DNA of 64,000 nt from the NCBI GenBank assembly GCA_910586655.1, contig CAJUIR010000005.1, positions 1-64,000 on the forward strand. The letters are read 5' to 3'. Position numbers and translations under genes: made by a program. Each line of letters starts with the position of its first letter. The first letter of the stretch is position 1. The DNA comes from an uncultured Christensenellaceae bacterium. GTDB lineage: Bacteria > Bacillota > Clostridia > Christensenellales > Borkfalkiaceae. The notes beneath the pieces are model-generated. The model was not told the DNA's origin, ran no database searches, and was given only the letters and a program-made list of their open reading frames with translations. Positions 48,379 through 56,257 of this stretch are shown piece after piece.

Positions 48379-50778
48379 TTATCTCAGTTCCGCACCGAGA
48401 TTGTTGCTTAAATTGCCGAGGATTTTATGGAAGAATCCGTCTACCGCTTCGGGCGAAAGAGGCTTTTCCGCAGTTTCTTCCGGCATGAATGTCAGGCGGA
48501 ACGCCATGCTTTTTTTGTCCGAGCCGAGCGCATCGCTGCGGTAAACGTCAAACAGTTCCGCTTTTTTGACCGCCTTGCATGCGCGGAGGATGCACGCCGT
48601 CGCGTCTGCGCAAGTGACCGATTCGTTTACCACCACGGCAAGATCGCGCCTTATGCTCGGGAACTTGGGCAGATTGCGATAGGAAATATCTTTGGAGAAC
48701 TTTTTGGAAAGCGCCGCGTAGTCGAGTTCGCACAGGTACGCCGGTTTTTCAAGGGCAAGTTCGTTTGCGATCGCGGGGTGCAGTTCGCCGAGATAGCCGA
48801 CGGTTTTTTCGCCCAGTTTCACTGCGGCGGTTTTGCCGGAATGCAGGAACGATTTTTCTGCGCGTTCAAAACTCAGATTCAGATCGAAGGCTTCGCCGAT
48901 CGCTTCCACGGCGCCCTTCATATCAAAGAAATCACCTTCGCCCCAAAGCCCCATCACGCAAGTCTTGCGTTCAAGCGGCAGCGTTTGTAAGGGGAGCATG
49001 TCCGCAAGATAGACGTTTGCAAGTTCGAAAAGTCTGCCCGTGTCGTTGCCGCGGCGCACGTTGCGCACGATATTTTGCAACATCGTCGCACAGAGCGTGG
49101 TGCGCATTACGGACAGATCTTCTCCGATGGGATTGCGGATCGCCACCGCGTTTCGTTCGGGGGCGTTTTGCGGCAGGCGCAAAAGATCGAAATCTTTGGG
49201 CGAGCCGAACGAGTAATTGCAGGCTTCCAAAAATCCTTCCGCTTTCAGCGTATTCTTGAATTTCAGTTCGGTCTTCTGTGCGTGCGTCAAGCCGCCGTGC
49301 GTGACGGTCGCCGCCGATAAAAAGGTGGGAACGATATGTTCGTAACCGTAAGAGCGGATGACTTCTTCGGCAATGTCGGGGTAACCGTCCACGTCTTCCC
49401 GCCAGAGCGGAACGGTCACGGCCAGACGATCGCCCGATTGCGCAACGCCGAATCCCAGCCGTTCCAAAATTGCGTTGGTCTGATCGCGCGGGACTTCGAT
49501 TCCGAGCAGCGCGTTGATTTTTTCATAGGAAGTTTCGATTTTTTTTGGGGTCATGTCCGCGGCGTTTACATCAATGCGATAGGAGGTCGGGACTCCGCAG
49601 CCCAGTTCTTCAACGAGATGCAGAGCGCGATCCATGGCAAGTTCCGCGCTGTATGCGTCTACGCCTTTTTCAAAACGCGCCGACGAATCGCTGCGCTGCC
49701 CCAGCGCGCGCGACGTTTTTCTCACGCTGTCGCGGGCAAATTTCGCTGCTTCGAAAAAGACTTCGCTTGTTTCCGGTTTGATTTCGCTGTTCAGTCCGCC
49801 CATAATTCCTGCAAGCGCGACGCCGCCTTTTTGATCGCAGATCAACAGATTGGAAGGGTTGAGCGTGAATTCTTTTTTATCGAGCGTGACGATTTTTTCT
49901 CCCTCGTTCGCGCGTCGTACGATCACTTCGTCGCCGCGCAGGAAGTTACGGTCGAACGCGTGCATGGGTTGTCCCGTTTCGAGCAGAACGAAGTTGGTAA
50001 TGTCCACGACGTCGGATACGGAGCGCAGACCGCACAGCGCGAGTCTGCGGCGCATCCATTGCGGAGACACGCCGATTTTTACGTCTTTCACATAGTGCCC
50101 GATATACCGCGGGCAAAGCGCGGGTTCTTTTACGGTGACTTTGATTTTTACGTCCGTGTCTGTGCGGCGATAGCCGAGCGCGGGCATTTTCAGCGGTCGG
50201 TTCAACGCAGCGGCAATTTCACGCGCCAGTCCTAAGATGCTCTGGCAGTCGGGGCGGTTGGCGGTGACGGCAATATCGAAGAGGTAATCGTCGATCCCCA
50301 CGAGTTTGCGGACGTCTTCGCCCACGGTCGCTTCGTCTCCGAGGATCAGAATGCCGTACACTTCCGCGCCGTCGTAGAAATCGTTGTTGATGCCGAGTTC
50401 TTCGCCCGAGCAGAACATTCCCTCGGACAGTACTCCGCGCAGTTTTCCTGTTTTGATTTTTTGGATCCCGCCTTCGTGCAGCACGGTCGCACCGTCCAAC
50501 GCGCAGGGTACGAGCGCGCCTTCGAACACGTTGGTCGCCGCCGTGCAGATCTGCTTAACGCCGTGTGCGCCGCAGTCCACCGTGCAAACGGTCAGTCTGT
50601 CCGCGTCGGGATGTTTTTCGCATTTGGTTATTTTCCCGACGACGACGTTTGTAACGTCTTTGCCGAGATAGGTCAGTTCTTCTACTTCGAATCCGCAGGA
50701 AAACAGTTTTTCCTGTAACTCTTCGGCGGGAATATCGATTTCAACGTAATCTTTCAGCCAACTAAGCGGTGCTAACAT
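48379..50778 (-). CDS. pheT: Phenylalanyl-tRNA synthetase beta subunit
   Basis: The large subunit of the alpha2-beta2 enzyme that charges tRNA-Phe; it binds tRNA and edits misacylated Tyr-tRNA. The 799-residue protein contains the N-terminal tRNA-binding OB domain (about 39-150, VVVGKITKCEKHPDADRL), B3/B4 editing domain, B5 domain, a catalytically inactive synthetase core (SFGSPKDFDLLRL) and the C-terminal FDX-ACB domain (about 705-799). GGAGGA upstream sets the start. It lies 86 bases after pheS and shares its T-box. Confidence 0.97.
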   Translation of the reverse strand: MLAPLSWLKDYVEIDIPAEELQEKLFSCGFEVEELTYLGKDVTNVVVGKITKCEKHPDADRLTVCTVDCGAHGVKQICTAATNVFEGALVPCALDGATVLHEGGIQKIKTGKLRGVLSEGMFCSGEELGINNDFYDGAEVYGILILGDEATVGEDVRKLVGIDDYLFDIAVTANRPDCQSILGLAREIAAALNRPLKMPALGYRRTDTDVKIKVTVKEPALCPRYIGHYVKDVKIGVSPQWMRRRLALCGLRSVSDVVDITNFVLLETGQPMHAFDRNFLRGDEVIVRRANEGEKIVTLDKKEFTLNPSNLLICDQKGGVALAGIMGGLNSEIKPETSEVFFEAAKFARDSVRKTSRALGQRSDSSARFEKGVDAYSAELAMDRALHLVEELGCGVPTSYRIDVNAADMTPKKIETSYEKINALLGIEVPRDQTNAILERLGFGVAQSGDRLAVTVPLWREDVDGYPDIAEEVIRSYGYEHIVPTFLSAATVTHGGLTHAQKTELKFKNTLKAEGFLEACNYSFGSPKDFDLLRLPQNAPERNAVAIRNPIGEDLSVMRTTLCATMLQNIVRNVRRGNDTGRLFELANVYLADMLPLQTLPLERKTCVMGLWGEGDFFDMKGAVEAIGEAFDLNLSFERAEKSFLHSGKTAAVKLGEKTVGYLGELHPAIANELALEKPAYLCELDYAALSKKFSKDISYRNLPKFPSIRRDLAVVVNESVTCADATACILRACKAVKKAELFDVYRSDALGSDKKSMAFRLTFMPEETAEKPLSPEAVDGFFHKILGNLSNNLGAELR

Positions 50779-50864
50779 ATTTTTTAATCCTCCGATTCTT
50801 TCAGTGTTTCAGCAAGCGGTCTATCCGCGTACGTTTTTTTGGAATAAATATAAAGCGCGCGGAT

Positions 50865-51884
50865 TTAATCTTTGAACTGCTCTAAAAAGCGCACGTCGTT
50901 TTCGGTCAGCAGTTTAATGTTGTTGATTCCGTATTTCAGCATCGCGATCCGTTCGATGCCCATTCCGAATGCAAATCCCGTGTATACGTCCGGATCCACG
51001 CCGCAGTTTTCAAGCACGCGTCTGTTCACCATGCCCGCGCCGAGCACTTCAATCCAACCCGTGCCTTTGCAGAGAGAACAGCCTTTTCCGCCGCAGGACG
51101 CGCAGGAAACGTCCACTTCGACCGAAGGTTCGGTAAAGGGGAAGTAGGAAGGGCGAAGCCTTGTTTTACTTGAATCGGAAAATACGCTGCGCGCGAATTC
51201 ATCGAGCATGCCCTGCAAGTCGCACAGGGTGATTCCTTTATCGACCACAAGCCCTTCCATTTGGTGGAACATGGGGGAGTGCGTCGCGTCGTCGTCCGAA
51301 CGGAATACGCGCCCGGGGGAAAGAATTTTAATGGGCGGCTTCTTCTTTTCCATCACGCGGATCTGAGCCGCGCTCGTCTGCGTGCGTAACAGAAACTCGT
51401 CGGTCACGTAAAAGGTATCCTGCATGTCGCGCGCAGGGTGGTCGGCAGGCGTGTTGAGCGCGGTAAAGTTGTAGTATTCGTTTTCGATTTCCGGTCCCTC
51501 GTAGATCTCGAACCCCATTCCCGCAAAGACGTCGATGAGTTCGTTTTTTACGCGCGTGACGGGATGCAAAACGCCTTCGCGCTTGCGTTTTCCGGGCATG
51601 GTTACGTCAATGCGCTCGTGTTTCAGTTTATATTCGAGTTCGCGCTGTTTGATTTTTTCTTCCAACGCTTCGAAATGCGCTTCGAGTTTCATGCGCAGAT
51701 CGTTGATCTTCTTTCCCAATGCAGGGCGGTCTTCCTTCGCCGCGTCTTTCATTTTTTGGAGCAGCGCGGAAATTTTGCCCGTTCTGCCGAGGTATGTCAT
51801 TTTGACTTCATAGAGCGCGCGGCTGGTTTCCGCCGCGTCGGCGTCTTTTTTTGCTTCGCTGAGCAAAGTTTCGTTTTCTTCCAT
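50865..51884 (-). CDS. pheS: Phenylalanyl-tRNA synthetase alpha subunit
   Basis: Catalytic subunit that activates phenylalanine. The 339-residue class II protein has an N-terminal coiled coil (1-85), motif 2 around RVFRSDDDATHSPMFHQMEG and motif 3 near GFAFGMGIERIAML. A zinc-like CASCGGKGCSLCKGTGWIEVLG segment lies near 255-275 and is typical of the bacterial alpha subunit in many Firmicutes. GGAGGA upstream supports the start. Expression is set by the T-box leader. Confidence 0.97.
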   Translation of the reverse strand: MEENETLLSEAKKDADAAETSRALYEVKMTYLGRTGKISALLQKMKDAAKEDRPALGKKINDLRMKLEAHFEALEEKIKQRELEYKLKHERIDVTMPGKRKREGVLHPVTRVKNELIDVFAGMGFEIYEGPEIENEYYNFTALNTPADHPARDMQDTFYVTDEFLLRTQTSAAQIRVMEKKKPPIKILSPGRVFRSDDDATHSPMFHQMEGLVVDKGITLCDLQGMLDEFARSVFSDSSKTRLRPSYFPFTEPSVEVDVSCASCGGKGCSLCKGTGWIEVLGAGMVNRRVLENCGVDPDVYTGFAFGMGIERIAMLKYGINNIKLLTENDVRFLEQFKD

Positions 51885-51904
51885 TCTGAGTTTCCTCCCG
51901 ATAA

Positions 51905-52138
51905 AATAAAAAAAGCCCTATGATCACATAGGGCGAAAGTTTCGCGGTACCACCTAATTTCGCGCATCGTGTGCGCCTCTTCTTCTCTTAACGCGAGATT
52001 TACGGCTCCGCTTAAAGTTCCGTTCGGCGGGCGGCTGGCGGGGGAATACCGCGCAGAATCCGAAAAAACCCTTTCAGCCTGAGGAGTTTCTCTCTTTTTT
52101 CGGAAGATGGATGCGCGTCTGTTCCGCTTTATTGCCTT
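51905..52138 (-). promoter_or_regulatory. T-box riboswitch (Phe) controlling pheST
   Basis: On the minus strand the conserved T-box AGGTGGTACCGCG (51955-51943) precedes the terminator GCCCTATG-TGAT-CATAGGGC (51934-51915) and seven Us. Upstream is a long stem I with an AGAGAG element. A TTC triplet at 52058-52056, inside GGATTCTGCG, is the likely specifier for phenylalanine. Uncharged tRNA-Phe should pair with specifier and T-box and let transcription reach pheS. Confidence 0.93.
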
Positions 52139-52144
52139 TTCTTT

Positions 52145-52173
52145 ATTATAAGCGGAAAGGAAAATCTTGTCAA
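52145..52173 (-). promoter_or_regulatory. Promoter of the pheST T-box leader
   Basis: On the minus strand TTGACA (52173-52168) and TATAAT (52150-52145) match the consensus with 17 bases between. Confidence 0.92.
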
Positions 52174-52294
52174 TCGATTTCGGGGAAAGAAATGAAATTG
52201 TCATAAAAGACCTAACTTTCCAATATTTAGTACCTAATTTTTTTAACAATACCATATTTAGTGTTATAATTCCAAAAATTATTGAGATTTTCTC

Positions 52295-52323
52295 TTGACA
52301 AACGACGATGGGCATGGTATCAT
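52295..52323 (+). promoter_or_regulatory. Promoter of the pfl operon
   Basis: TTGACA (52295-52300) and TATCAT (52318-52323) are 17 bases apart, with an extended -10 TGG. The start near 52330 leads straight into the ZTP aptamer. Confidence 0.85.
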
Positions 52324-52337
52324 AACATTACATTTGA

Positions 52338-52413
52338 AAACCTTTACGGCAACTGACGAGCAGCGGAGCACCGCGTGGAACCGTAACGGGGTTGAGCCGT
52401 TTCGTCTGGGCAG
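52338..52413 (+). promoter_or_regulatory. ZTP (pfl motif) riboswitch aptamer
   Basis: The conserved blocks of the class occur in order: ACTGACGAGC, then GTGGAACC with GGGGTT, then GAGCCG, a short gap and CTGGGCA. The class senses ZTP/ZMP, which accumulates when 10-formyltetrahydrofolate is short. It was first noticed before pyruvate formate-lyase genes, matching this location. CTGGGCA overlaps the 5' arm of the terminator, giving the expected ON switch when ligand binds. Confidence 0.9.
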
Positions 52414-52445
52414 ATTTTTTCGGTAGAAATCTGCTCTTTTGTTTT
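52410..52445 (+). terminator. Attenuator of the ZTP riboswitch
   Basis: GCAGATTT (52410-52417) pairs with AAATCTGC (52427-52434), followed by TCTTTTGTTTTC. Its first bases are also the end of the aptamer, so the two structures exclude each other. Confidence 0.88.
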
Positions 52446-52478
52446 CTTATTCCGAAAACGGGCATAATAGGAGGGGCA

Positions 52479-53201
52479 ATGCGGATTCATTCTTTGGAGT
52501 CGTTCGGCACGGTAGACGGTCCGGGGATTCGGTTCGTAGTATTTGCGCAGGGCTGTCCCATGAGGTGTCGATATTGCCACAATCCCGACACGTGGGATCC
52601 GAACGGAGGAATCGAAATGTCTGCCGAACAAATCGCGGAGGAAGCGTTGAAATACAAACGTTACTTCGGGGAACAAGGCGGCGTTACCGTTTCGGGCGGC
52701 GAGCCGCTGTTGCAACTGACCGAACTGACCGAATTGTTTCGCATTCTGAAAGACAAAAACGTCCACACCTGCGTCGATACTTCGGGGATTTGTTTTCGGG
52801 AAGACGATCCTCGGTATGACGACCTCCTTGCGGTAACAGATTTGGTCTTGCTCGACATCAAGCATATCGAGGACGAGGCGCACCGGCGGCTCACGGGGCA
52901 GTCCAATCGCGCTCCTCTTGCGTTTGCTCGGTATCTGAACCGCCTCAATAAACCCGTCTGGATCAGGCACGTGCTCGTTCCGGGAATTACCGATGAAGAC
53001 GGACAATTGATCAAACTGAAAGAATTTCTCGATCAACTCGGCAATGTGGAAAAGACGGAAGTATTGCCTTACCACACGATGGGAAAAATCAAATATCAAA
53101 CGCTTGGGATTCCGTATCCGCTGGAAGGGGTACAGCCGCCCGAGAAAGAACGGATCGAAAACGCAAGAAAAATTTTACATACAGAGAGGAGAGAGTTATG
53201 A
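52479..53201 (+). CDS. pflA: Pyruvate formate-lyase activating enzyme
   Basis: A radical SAM enzyme that abstracts a hydrogen from a glycine of pyruvate formate-lyase to make the catalytic radical. The 240-residue protein carries the cluster motif Cys26, Cys30 and Cys33 (GCPMRCRYC) and GGEP in TVSGGEPLLQ. AGGAGGGG just upstream places the start at 52479; the frame stays open back to 52392 inside the riboswitch and is not used. It is coupled (ATGA) to pflB. Its target glycine is not in that protein but in the separate 78-residue product at 55271. Confidence 0.94.
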   Translation: MRIHSLESFGTVDGPGIRFVVFAQGCPMRCRYCHNPDTWDPNGGIEMSAEQIAEEALKYKRYFGEQGGVTVSGGEPLLQLTELTELFRILKDKNVHTCVDTSGICFREDDPRYDDLLAVTDLVLLDIKHIEDEAHRRLTGQSNRAPLAFARYLNRLNKPVWIRHVLVPGITDEDGQLIKLKEFLDQLGNVEKTEVLPYHTMGKIKYQTLGIPYPLEGVQPPEKERIENARKILHTERREL

Positions 53202-55222
53202 AAGAGGCATGGCGCGGATTTGAACGCGGAAAATGGTGCGACGAAATTGACGTGCGCGATTTTATTCAGCGCAACTATACCCCTTACGAAGGAGACGGCT
53301 CGTTCCTCGCTCCTGCGACGGAAGCGACCAAAACGCTTTGGGAGCAGGTGCTGCAACTTTCCAAAGAGGAGAGAGCGCGCGGCGGCGTTTACGACGCGGA
53401 CACGGATACCGTGTCGCGCGTGAACAGCCATAAAGCGGGATATTTCAACAAAGAACTTGAAAAAATCGTGGGGATTCAGACGGACGCTCCTTTCAAGCGC
53501 GCGTTGCAGCCGTTCGGCGGAATCCGCATGGCGGAAGAATCTCTCAATATGTACGGCTATGAGGTCAGTCCGCGCGTTAAGGATATTTTTACGCATTACC
53601 GTAAGACGCACAACGACGGCGTTTACGACGCATACACGCCCGAAATGCGGCGCGCGCGTACGGCGCATATTTTGACGGGTCTTCCCGACACGTACGGCAG
53701 AGGCAGGATCATCGGCGATTACCGCCGCGTCGCGCTTTACGGCGTCGACTTTTTGATTGCCCAGAAAGAGAAAGATAAACTTTTGAAAGACGGGAGCATG
53801 ACGCCCGAAAAAATCAGAGACAGAGAGGAACTGTCCGAACAGGTCAAAGCGTTAAAAGCCTTAAAGGAAATGGCGGCGGAATACGGGTTCGATCTTTCCG
53901 CGCCTGCCGTTAACGCCCGAGAAGCCATCCAGTGGCTGTATTTCGGCTATCTTGCCGCGGTGAAAGATCAGAACGGTGCGGCGATGAGCATCGGCAGAAA
54001 TACGACTTTCCTCGATATCTATATTCAACGCGATCTGGATGAGGGCGCGCTCACCGAATCGGAGGCGCAGGAACTCGTCGATCATTTCGTCATGAAACTG
54101 CGCGTCGTGAAGTTTATGCGCATCCGCGAATACAACGAACTGTTCAGCGGCGATCCTACGTGGGTCACCGAGTCCATCGGCGGCATGGGCATCGACGGCA
54201 GACCGCTCGTGACCAGAACAAGTTTCCGTATTCTGCATACGCTCGTCAATCTGGGACCCGCACCCGAGCCGAACCTTACGGTATTATGGTCCAGGCATCT
54301 GCCCGAAAACTTTAAACGTTTCTGTGCCGAAACGTCCATTCAGACGTCGGCAATCCAGTATGAAAGCGACGATCTGATGCGTACCGAAATGGGAGATGAT
54401 TACTGTATCGCCTGCTGCGTTTCGAGTATGCGCGTCGGGAAAGACATGCAGTTTTTCGGCGCACGCGCCAATCTTGCAAAATGTCTGCTCTACGCGATCA
54501 ACGGCGGGAAAGACGAGTTGACGAAAGACAAAAAGACGGGCTTGCCTTTGCAGGTCTCGCCCGAATTTGCGCCCGTGCTCGGCGACGGTCCGCTCGACTT
54601 TCAAGAGGTGATCAAAAAGTACGACAACATGATGAGTTGGCTGGCGGGACTATACGTCAACACGTTGAACGTCATTCATTACATGCACGATAAATATTGT
54701 TACGAGGCGTTGGAAATGGCGCTTCACGATACCGAAGTGCGCAGATTTTTTGCGACCGGCGTGGCGGGACTTTCCTGCGCGGCGGACAGTCTTTCGGCAA
54801 TCAAATACGCAAAGGTCTACCCTGTGCGCGACGAACACGGAATTGTCGTCGATTACCGGATCGAAGGCGACTATCCGCAATACGGCAATAACGACGACCG
54901 CGTAGACGAACTTGCGGTTTGGATCGTGAAAACGTTTATGAATAAGATCAAAAGCCATACGACGTACCGCGAATCGGTGCCTACCATGTCGATTCTGACC
55001 ATCACTTCAAACGTTGTGTACGGAAAGAAAACGGGCAACACGCCCGACGGCAGAAGGGCGGGTCAGCCGCTTGCGCCCGGGGCGAACCCCATGCACGGCA
55101 GAGATAAGCACGGTGCGCTCGCCTCTCTCGAATCGGTTGCGAAACTTCCCTATGAATTTGCCCGCGACGGCATTTCCAACACATTCAGCATCACCCCTCA
55201 ATCGCTCGGCAAAGACGAATAA
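53198..55222 (+). CDS. pflB: Pyruvate formate-lyase core, lacking the glycyl-radical domain
   Basis: Pyruvate formate-lyase splits pyruvate with CoA into acetyl-CoA and formate. This 674-residue protein has the whole ten-stranded barrel, including the catalytic pair Cys406-Cys407 (CIACCVSSMRVGKD). It stops at SNTFSITPQSLGKDE, exactly where single-chain enzymes of about 750-760 residues run on into the C-terminal glycyl-radical domain. That domain is encoded by the next gene. On its own this protein cannot hold the glycyl radical. The stop is not explained by a single-base indel, because a new ribosome binding site and a hairpin occupy the gap. Confidence 0.93.
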   Translation: MKEAWRGFERGKWCDEIDVRDFIQRNYTPYEGDGSFLAPATEATKTLWEQVLQLSKEERARGGVYDADTDTVSRVNSHKAGYFNKELEKIVGIQTDAPFKRALQPFGGIRMAEESLNMYGYEVSPRVKDIFTHYRKTHNDGVYDAYTPEMRRARTAHILTGLPDTYGRGRIIGDYRRVALYGVDFLIAQKEKDKLLKDGSMTPEKIRDREELSEQVKALKALKEMAAEYGFDLSAPAVNAREAIQWLYFGYLAAVKDQNGAAMSIGRNTTFLDIYIQRDLDEGALTESEAQELVDHFVMKLRVVKFMRIREYNELFSGDPTWVTESIGGMGIDGRPLVTRTSFRILHTLVNLGPAPEPNLTVLWSRHLPENFKRFCAETSIQTSAIQYESDDLMRTEMGDDYCIACCVSSMRVGKDMQFFGARANLAKCLLYAINGGKDELTKDKKTGLPLQVSPEFAPVLGDGPLDFQEVIKKYDNMMSWLAGLYVNTLNVIHYMHDKYCYEALEMALHDTEVRRFFATGVAGLSCAADSLSAIKYAKVYPVRDEHGIVVDYRIEGDYPQYGNNDDRVDELAVWIVKTFMNKIKSHTTYRESVPTMSILTITSNVVYGKKTGNTPDGRRAGQPLAPGANPMHGRDKHGALASLESVAKLPYEFARDGISNTFSITPQSLGKDE

Positions 55223-55225
55223 AAT

Positions 55226-55243
55226 TGCGCGAGGTATCGCGCA
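55226..55243 (+). promoter_or_regulatory. Intercistronic hairpin in the split pfl gene
   Basis: TGCGCGA-GGTA-TCGCGCA, a 7-bp stem with a 4-base loop, begins four bases after the pflB stop and has no U tract. It probably shields the upstream mRNA end or adjusts the ratio of the two products. Confidence 0.65.
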
Positions 55244-55270
55244 GATCATGATATTAAGGAGGAATGGATC

Positions 55271-55507
55271 ATGTCTAAACAACAAACGGAAAATCTGGTG
55301 AATATGCTCGACGCTTACGTCGGCAACGGCGGGTATCATTTGAACGTCAACGTGTTCAATCGCGACACATTGTTGGACGCGCAGGCGCATCCCGAAAAAT
55401 ATCCGCAACTTACGGTTCGCGTAAGCGGTTATGCCGTGAACTTTATCAAACTGACCAAAGAACAGCAGGACGATGTCATTTCGCGTACGATCCACGAAAG
55501 TATGTAA
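55271..55507 (+). CDS. Separate glycyl-radical domain of pyruvate formate-lyase
   Basis: A 78-residue protein equal to the C-terminal domain of pyruvate formate-lyase and similar to GrcA/YfiD. The radical glycine is Gly53 in TVRVSGYAVNFIKL; NLVNMLDAY near the start and HLNVNVFNRDTLLDA align with the enzyme's linker region. AAGGAGGA seven bases upstream is one of the best ribosome binding sites in the window. E. coli GrcA rescues damaged enzyme; here the core has no domain of its own, so this subunit should be obligatory. It lies in the same reading frame as pflB. Confidence 0.92.
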   Translation: MSKQQTENLVNMLDAYVGNGGYHLNVNVFNRDTLLDAQAHPEKYPQLTVRVSGYAVNFIKLTKEQQDDVISRTIHESM

Positions 55508-55510
55508 CGC

Positions 55511-55539
55511 TTGCATTTTTTACGGCGTTCTGTTAAAAT
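55511..55539 (+). promoter_or_regulatory. Promoter giving a leaderless mRNA
   Basis: TTGCAT (55511-55516) and TAAAAT (55534-55539) are 17 bases apart with an extended -10 TG. The ATG at 55546 follows after six bases. Confidence 0.7.
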
Positions 55540-55545
55540 GGAATT

Positions 55546-55818
55546 ATGAAAAAGACGGAAGAACAAAAACGGCAGAAGGAAGACGCGCGCAAGCGGAAGC
55601 AAGAGGAGCGGCTGCAAAAACACGTCGTGATCTGTCCGCATTGCGGTGAACAGACGCTCGATCACATGACGGAATGTCCGCATTGCGGCGGCGCGCTCCG
55701 TCCGAGCGGTTACAGCCCGATGGATGAAGCCAAACGGAAAAAAATACGCAGGATTACTTATCCCGTCGGGATCGCGGTTGCGATCGTGATCGCCGTGTTG
55801 ATCGTCGTATTGCGTTAA
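55546..55818 (+). CDS. Small zinc-ribbon protein with C-terminal membrane anchor
   Basis: A 90-residue protein: a highly charged Lys/Glu helix (1-27), a zinc ribbon with two CPHC pairs (ICPHCGEQ near 29 and ECPHCGGA near 43), and one transmembrane segment at about 72-89. Such tail-anchored zinc-ribbon proteins are common in Firmicutes and their role is unknown. There is no Shine-Dalgarno sequence, and the ATG sits six bases after the -10 box. A perfect terminator follows. Confidence 0.75.
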   Translation: MKKTEEQKRQKEDARKRKQEERLQKHVVICPHCGEQTLDHMTECPHCGGALRPSGYSPMDEAKRKKIRRITYPVGIAVAIVIAVLIVVLR

Positions 55819-55827
55819 AATAACGAA

Positions 55828-55868
55828 AAAAAGATCGCGCCCGATTGAAAATCGGGCGCGATCTTTTT
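55828..55868. terminator. Long symmetrical terminator
   Basis: AAAAAGATCGCGCCCGAT pairs perfectly with its complement around TGAAA; flanking A and T runs make it work both ways, for the zinc-ribbon gene and for veg. Confidence 0.93.
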
Positions 55869-55885
55869 GACGTGTCGCCGTCAAA

Positions 55886-56137
55886 TCATTCCGCTTTTTT
55901 GACAGGCTTTACCGATACGCTGCCGCACAGCACTTCGGCATAGGAATAGGACGTTTTCCCCAAAAAATTCTTGTCGTTGGGACGAACGGTAAAGAGAGCG
56001 GGATATACGCCCGAAAGTTCGCCGCAGTAACGTAAAATTTTATTGCGTCCTAAATTGACCGTGACGTCTACTTGCCGCTGAAAGTATTCCGAAATCGTAC
56101 GCTTTACTTCTGTAATATTTCCGATTGACTTGATCAT
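55886..56137 (-). CDS. veg: Veg-family protein
   Basis: An 83-residue protein of the Veg (DUF1021) family. Bacillus subtilis Veg promotes biofilm matrix production by antagonising SinR and is highly transcribed in vegetative cells. The family pattern is visible: VTVNLGRNKILRYCGELSGVYPALF and the YSYAEVLCGSV segment. The binding-site signal before ATG 56137 is weak (TTGAAGT). It shares a terminator with the convergent zinc-ribbon gene. In Bacillus veg lies next to yabG and ispE; ispE is 1.7 kb away here. Confidence 0.85.
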   Translation of the reverse strand: MIKSIGNITEVKRTISEYFQRQVDVTVNLGRNKILRYCGELSGVYPALFTVRPNDKNFLGKTSYSYAEVLCGSVSVKPVKKAE

Positions 56138-56257
56138 ACTTCAATGATTGACTAAATTTCCGAAAAAGATACCTCTTTTCGACATAATAAATTTTTCATA
56201 ACGCGGGATTTGTTCGCATACAATGAAGGGAAACCAAAATCGGGGAGAGGTAAAATT

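Noticed and set aside
53198..55507. The pfl split as a simple sequencing frameshift
   Set aside because: Both parts are in the same frame, and the gap contains a new ribosome binding site, an ATG and a hairpin, which a single indel cannot create.
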